Source: Simkania sp.
Lineage (GTDB): Bacteria; Chlamydiota; Chlamydiia; Chlamydiales; Simkaniaceae
Direction of reading: 5' to 3'
Length of the DNA stretch: 6,269 bases
Assembly: GCA_028279205.1 (NCBI GenBank)
Contig: JANQSR010000029.1
Span: 1-6,269, forward strand
Shown: positions 5,803 to 6,269 of the stretch, one piece after another
Numbering within the stretch: position 1 is the first letter of the stretch
How the letters are laid out: every line of letters starts with the position of its first letter
Translations under genes and position numbers: made by a program
Notes under the pieces: model-generated
Database searches by the model: none
Seen by the model: the letters and a program-made list of their open reading frames with translations, nothing else
What the model was told of the DNA's origin: nothing

Positions 5803-6075
5803 TTATTTTTTCTTCTCTCTATCAGTTTTTCGATCCTGCTCTTTTTTTCTTCTCGAATCTCCCTTATCGTGCTTATCTTTAGTACTTTTTCTTTTGTTTT
5901 TTCTGTGACCCCCTTTAGTCGGCTTCGGAAGTCTGAATTTGCAAGTCGAGCCGTGGTTGAATTGGCTCGAGAAAATTTGATTTTTCCCCTCTTCTTTTAA
6001 ATCTTTGGTTGTCTCCTCTAGTCCCAAAGTGTTAAAACAGAATATTGTGAAAAAAACAAGAATGGAGTTTAACAT
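5803..6075 (-). CDS. Small secreted or membrane-anchored lysine/arginine-rich protein, unknown function
   Basis: This 90-residue protein belongs to no family I recognise. Residues 4-17 (SILVFFTIFCFNTL) are strongly hydrophobic, as in a signal peptide or single membrane anchor; Cys13 lies inside it without a proper lipobox. Residues 19-33 are acidic to neutral. Residues 51-90 are low-complexity and highly charged, with 20 Lys/Arg and 7 Asp/Glu among 40, ending in KKK. The basic tail could bind nucleic acid or polyanions, or extend from the envelope. It has no similarity in layout to soluble histone-like proteins because of the leader. AGAGG with a six-base spacer precedes the ATG at 6075, which supports real translation despite the biased composition. 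It is the first gene of a likely two-gene transcript with the HslV-like gene. Confidence 0.6.
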   Translation of the reverse strand: MLNSILVFFTIFCFNTLGLEETTKDLKEEGKNQIFSSQFNHGSTCKFRLPKPTKGGHRKNKRKSTKDKHDKGDSRRKKEQDRKTDREKKK

Positions 6076-6100
6076 AATTTACCTCTTTTTAATAGAATTT

Positions 6101-6114
6101 GGTTCCCCAGAACC
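6101..6114. promoter_or_regulatory. Perfect dyad upstream of the secreted-protein gene
   Basis: GGTTC (6101-6105) and GAACC (6110-6114) are perfect inverted arms around CCCA, 26-39 bases upstream of the ATG at 6075. It could be an operator or a small leader hairpin. I found no strong -10/-35 pair to fix its relation to a promoter; TATTAA at 6094-6089 on the minus strand is only a 4-of-6 -10 match. Confidence 0.3.
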
Positions 6115-6142
6115 TACACGAAGTTTTTGAAAAGGGGAAATG

Positions 6143-6156
6143 TTTTTTTAAAAAAA
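6143..6156. promoter_or_regulatory. T7A7 tract in the divergent intergenic region
   Basis: Seven T residues followed by seven A residues form a self-complementary tract between the divergent genes starting at 6075 and 6231. Such tracts stiffen DNA and can act as upstream promoter elements. No direct evidence of function is visible. Confidence 0.25.
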
Positions 6157-6167
6157 TACCAAGCTAT

Positions 6168-6191
6168 ATGAGTACGTCCTCAAAAACTCAT
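6168..6191. repeat. ATGAGT/ACTCAT inverted repeat between divergent genes
   Basis: ATGAGT (6168-6173) and ACTCAT (6186-6191) are perfect arms separated by 12 bases. It lies 40-63 bases upstream of the + strand start at 6231, where a regulator or promoter would be expected. The arms are short, so this is a weak call. Confidence 0.25.
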
Positions 6192-6230
6192 GGCATTACT
6201 GTACTTCCCGTGAATCGCGTAAGGAAATTT

Positions 6231-6269
6231 ATGATTGGAAAGTGGCACTTCGATAGCGCTCTCGAATAC
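6231..6269 (+). CDS. 5' end of an unidentified gene running off the right edge
   Basis: ATG at 6231 opens a frame that stays open to the window end (13 codons, MIGKWHFDSALEY). It is preceded by AAGGA with a five-base spacer, a near-ideal Shine-Dalgarno for the window. It is divergent from the secreted-protein gene, with 155 bases between the start codons. Too little is present to suggest a family, and a chance open frame of this length is easy; the ribosome binding site is the main support. Confidence 0.45.
   Translation, partial: MIGKWHFDSALEY

Overview
The window looks like an ordinary stretch of chromosome from a member of the Chlamydiota, most likely an environmental (amoeba- or arthropod-associated) lineage. 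The best evidence is the RimO protein. Its iron-sulfur motif context (EGCRKRCSYCIIP) and the AQDLGDWGKE segment match my memory of chlamydial RimO better than proteobacterial RimO. An MHS-family permease and several small secreted or unassigned genes also fit. The assignment rests on recall of family sequences, not a search, and I hold it at about 0.7.

Layout from left to right. Positions 1-220 hold no gene I can assign, but carry a good sigma70-type promoter (TATAAT at 179-184) driving rimO (221-1582, + strand). rimO converges on a minus-strand MHS/MFS transporter (1680-2930), with a short intergenic region containing weak terminator-like hairpins. Upstream of the transporter on the same strand, 64 bases away, lies an ATP-grasp ligase gene. 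Its true reading frame continues well past the first ATG (3945), up to about 4167-4176, with no ordinary start codon. An AT-rich gap (88% A+T over 4171-4270) carries a possible promoter for it. Next on the minus strand comes a protein with a signal peptide and a degenerate pyridoxamine-phosphate-oxidase-like fold (4323-4967). A 239-base gap follows, holding a possible small RNA on the + strand. Then comes a minus-strand pair: a small secreted lysine/arginine-rich protein (5803-6075) and an HslV-like Ntn-hydrolase homologue (5207-5779), 23 bases apart and both with strong Shine-Dalgarno sequences. At the right edge a + strand gene begins at 6231 and runs out of the window.

How the genes work together: only rimO has a well-defined role (beta-methylthiolation of ribosomal protein S12). 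The ATP-grasp ligase and the MHS permease could form a unit in which an amino-acid- or peptide-like product is made and moved across the membrane; this is inference from adjacency. The HslV-like protein has Gly where the family has its catalytic Thr, and the PNPOx-like protein is exported and lacks several expected cofactor residues. Two neighbouring genes therefore look like repurposed enzyme folds. No mobile element, CRISPR array, tRNA or rRNA was seen.
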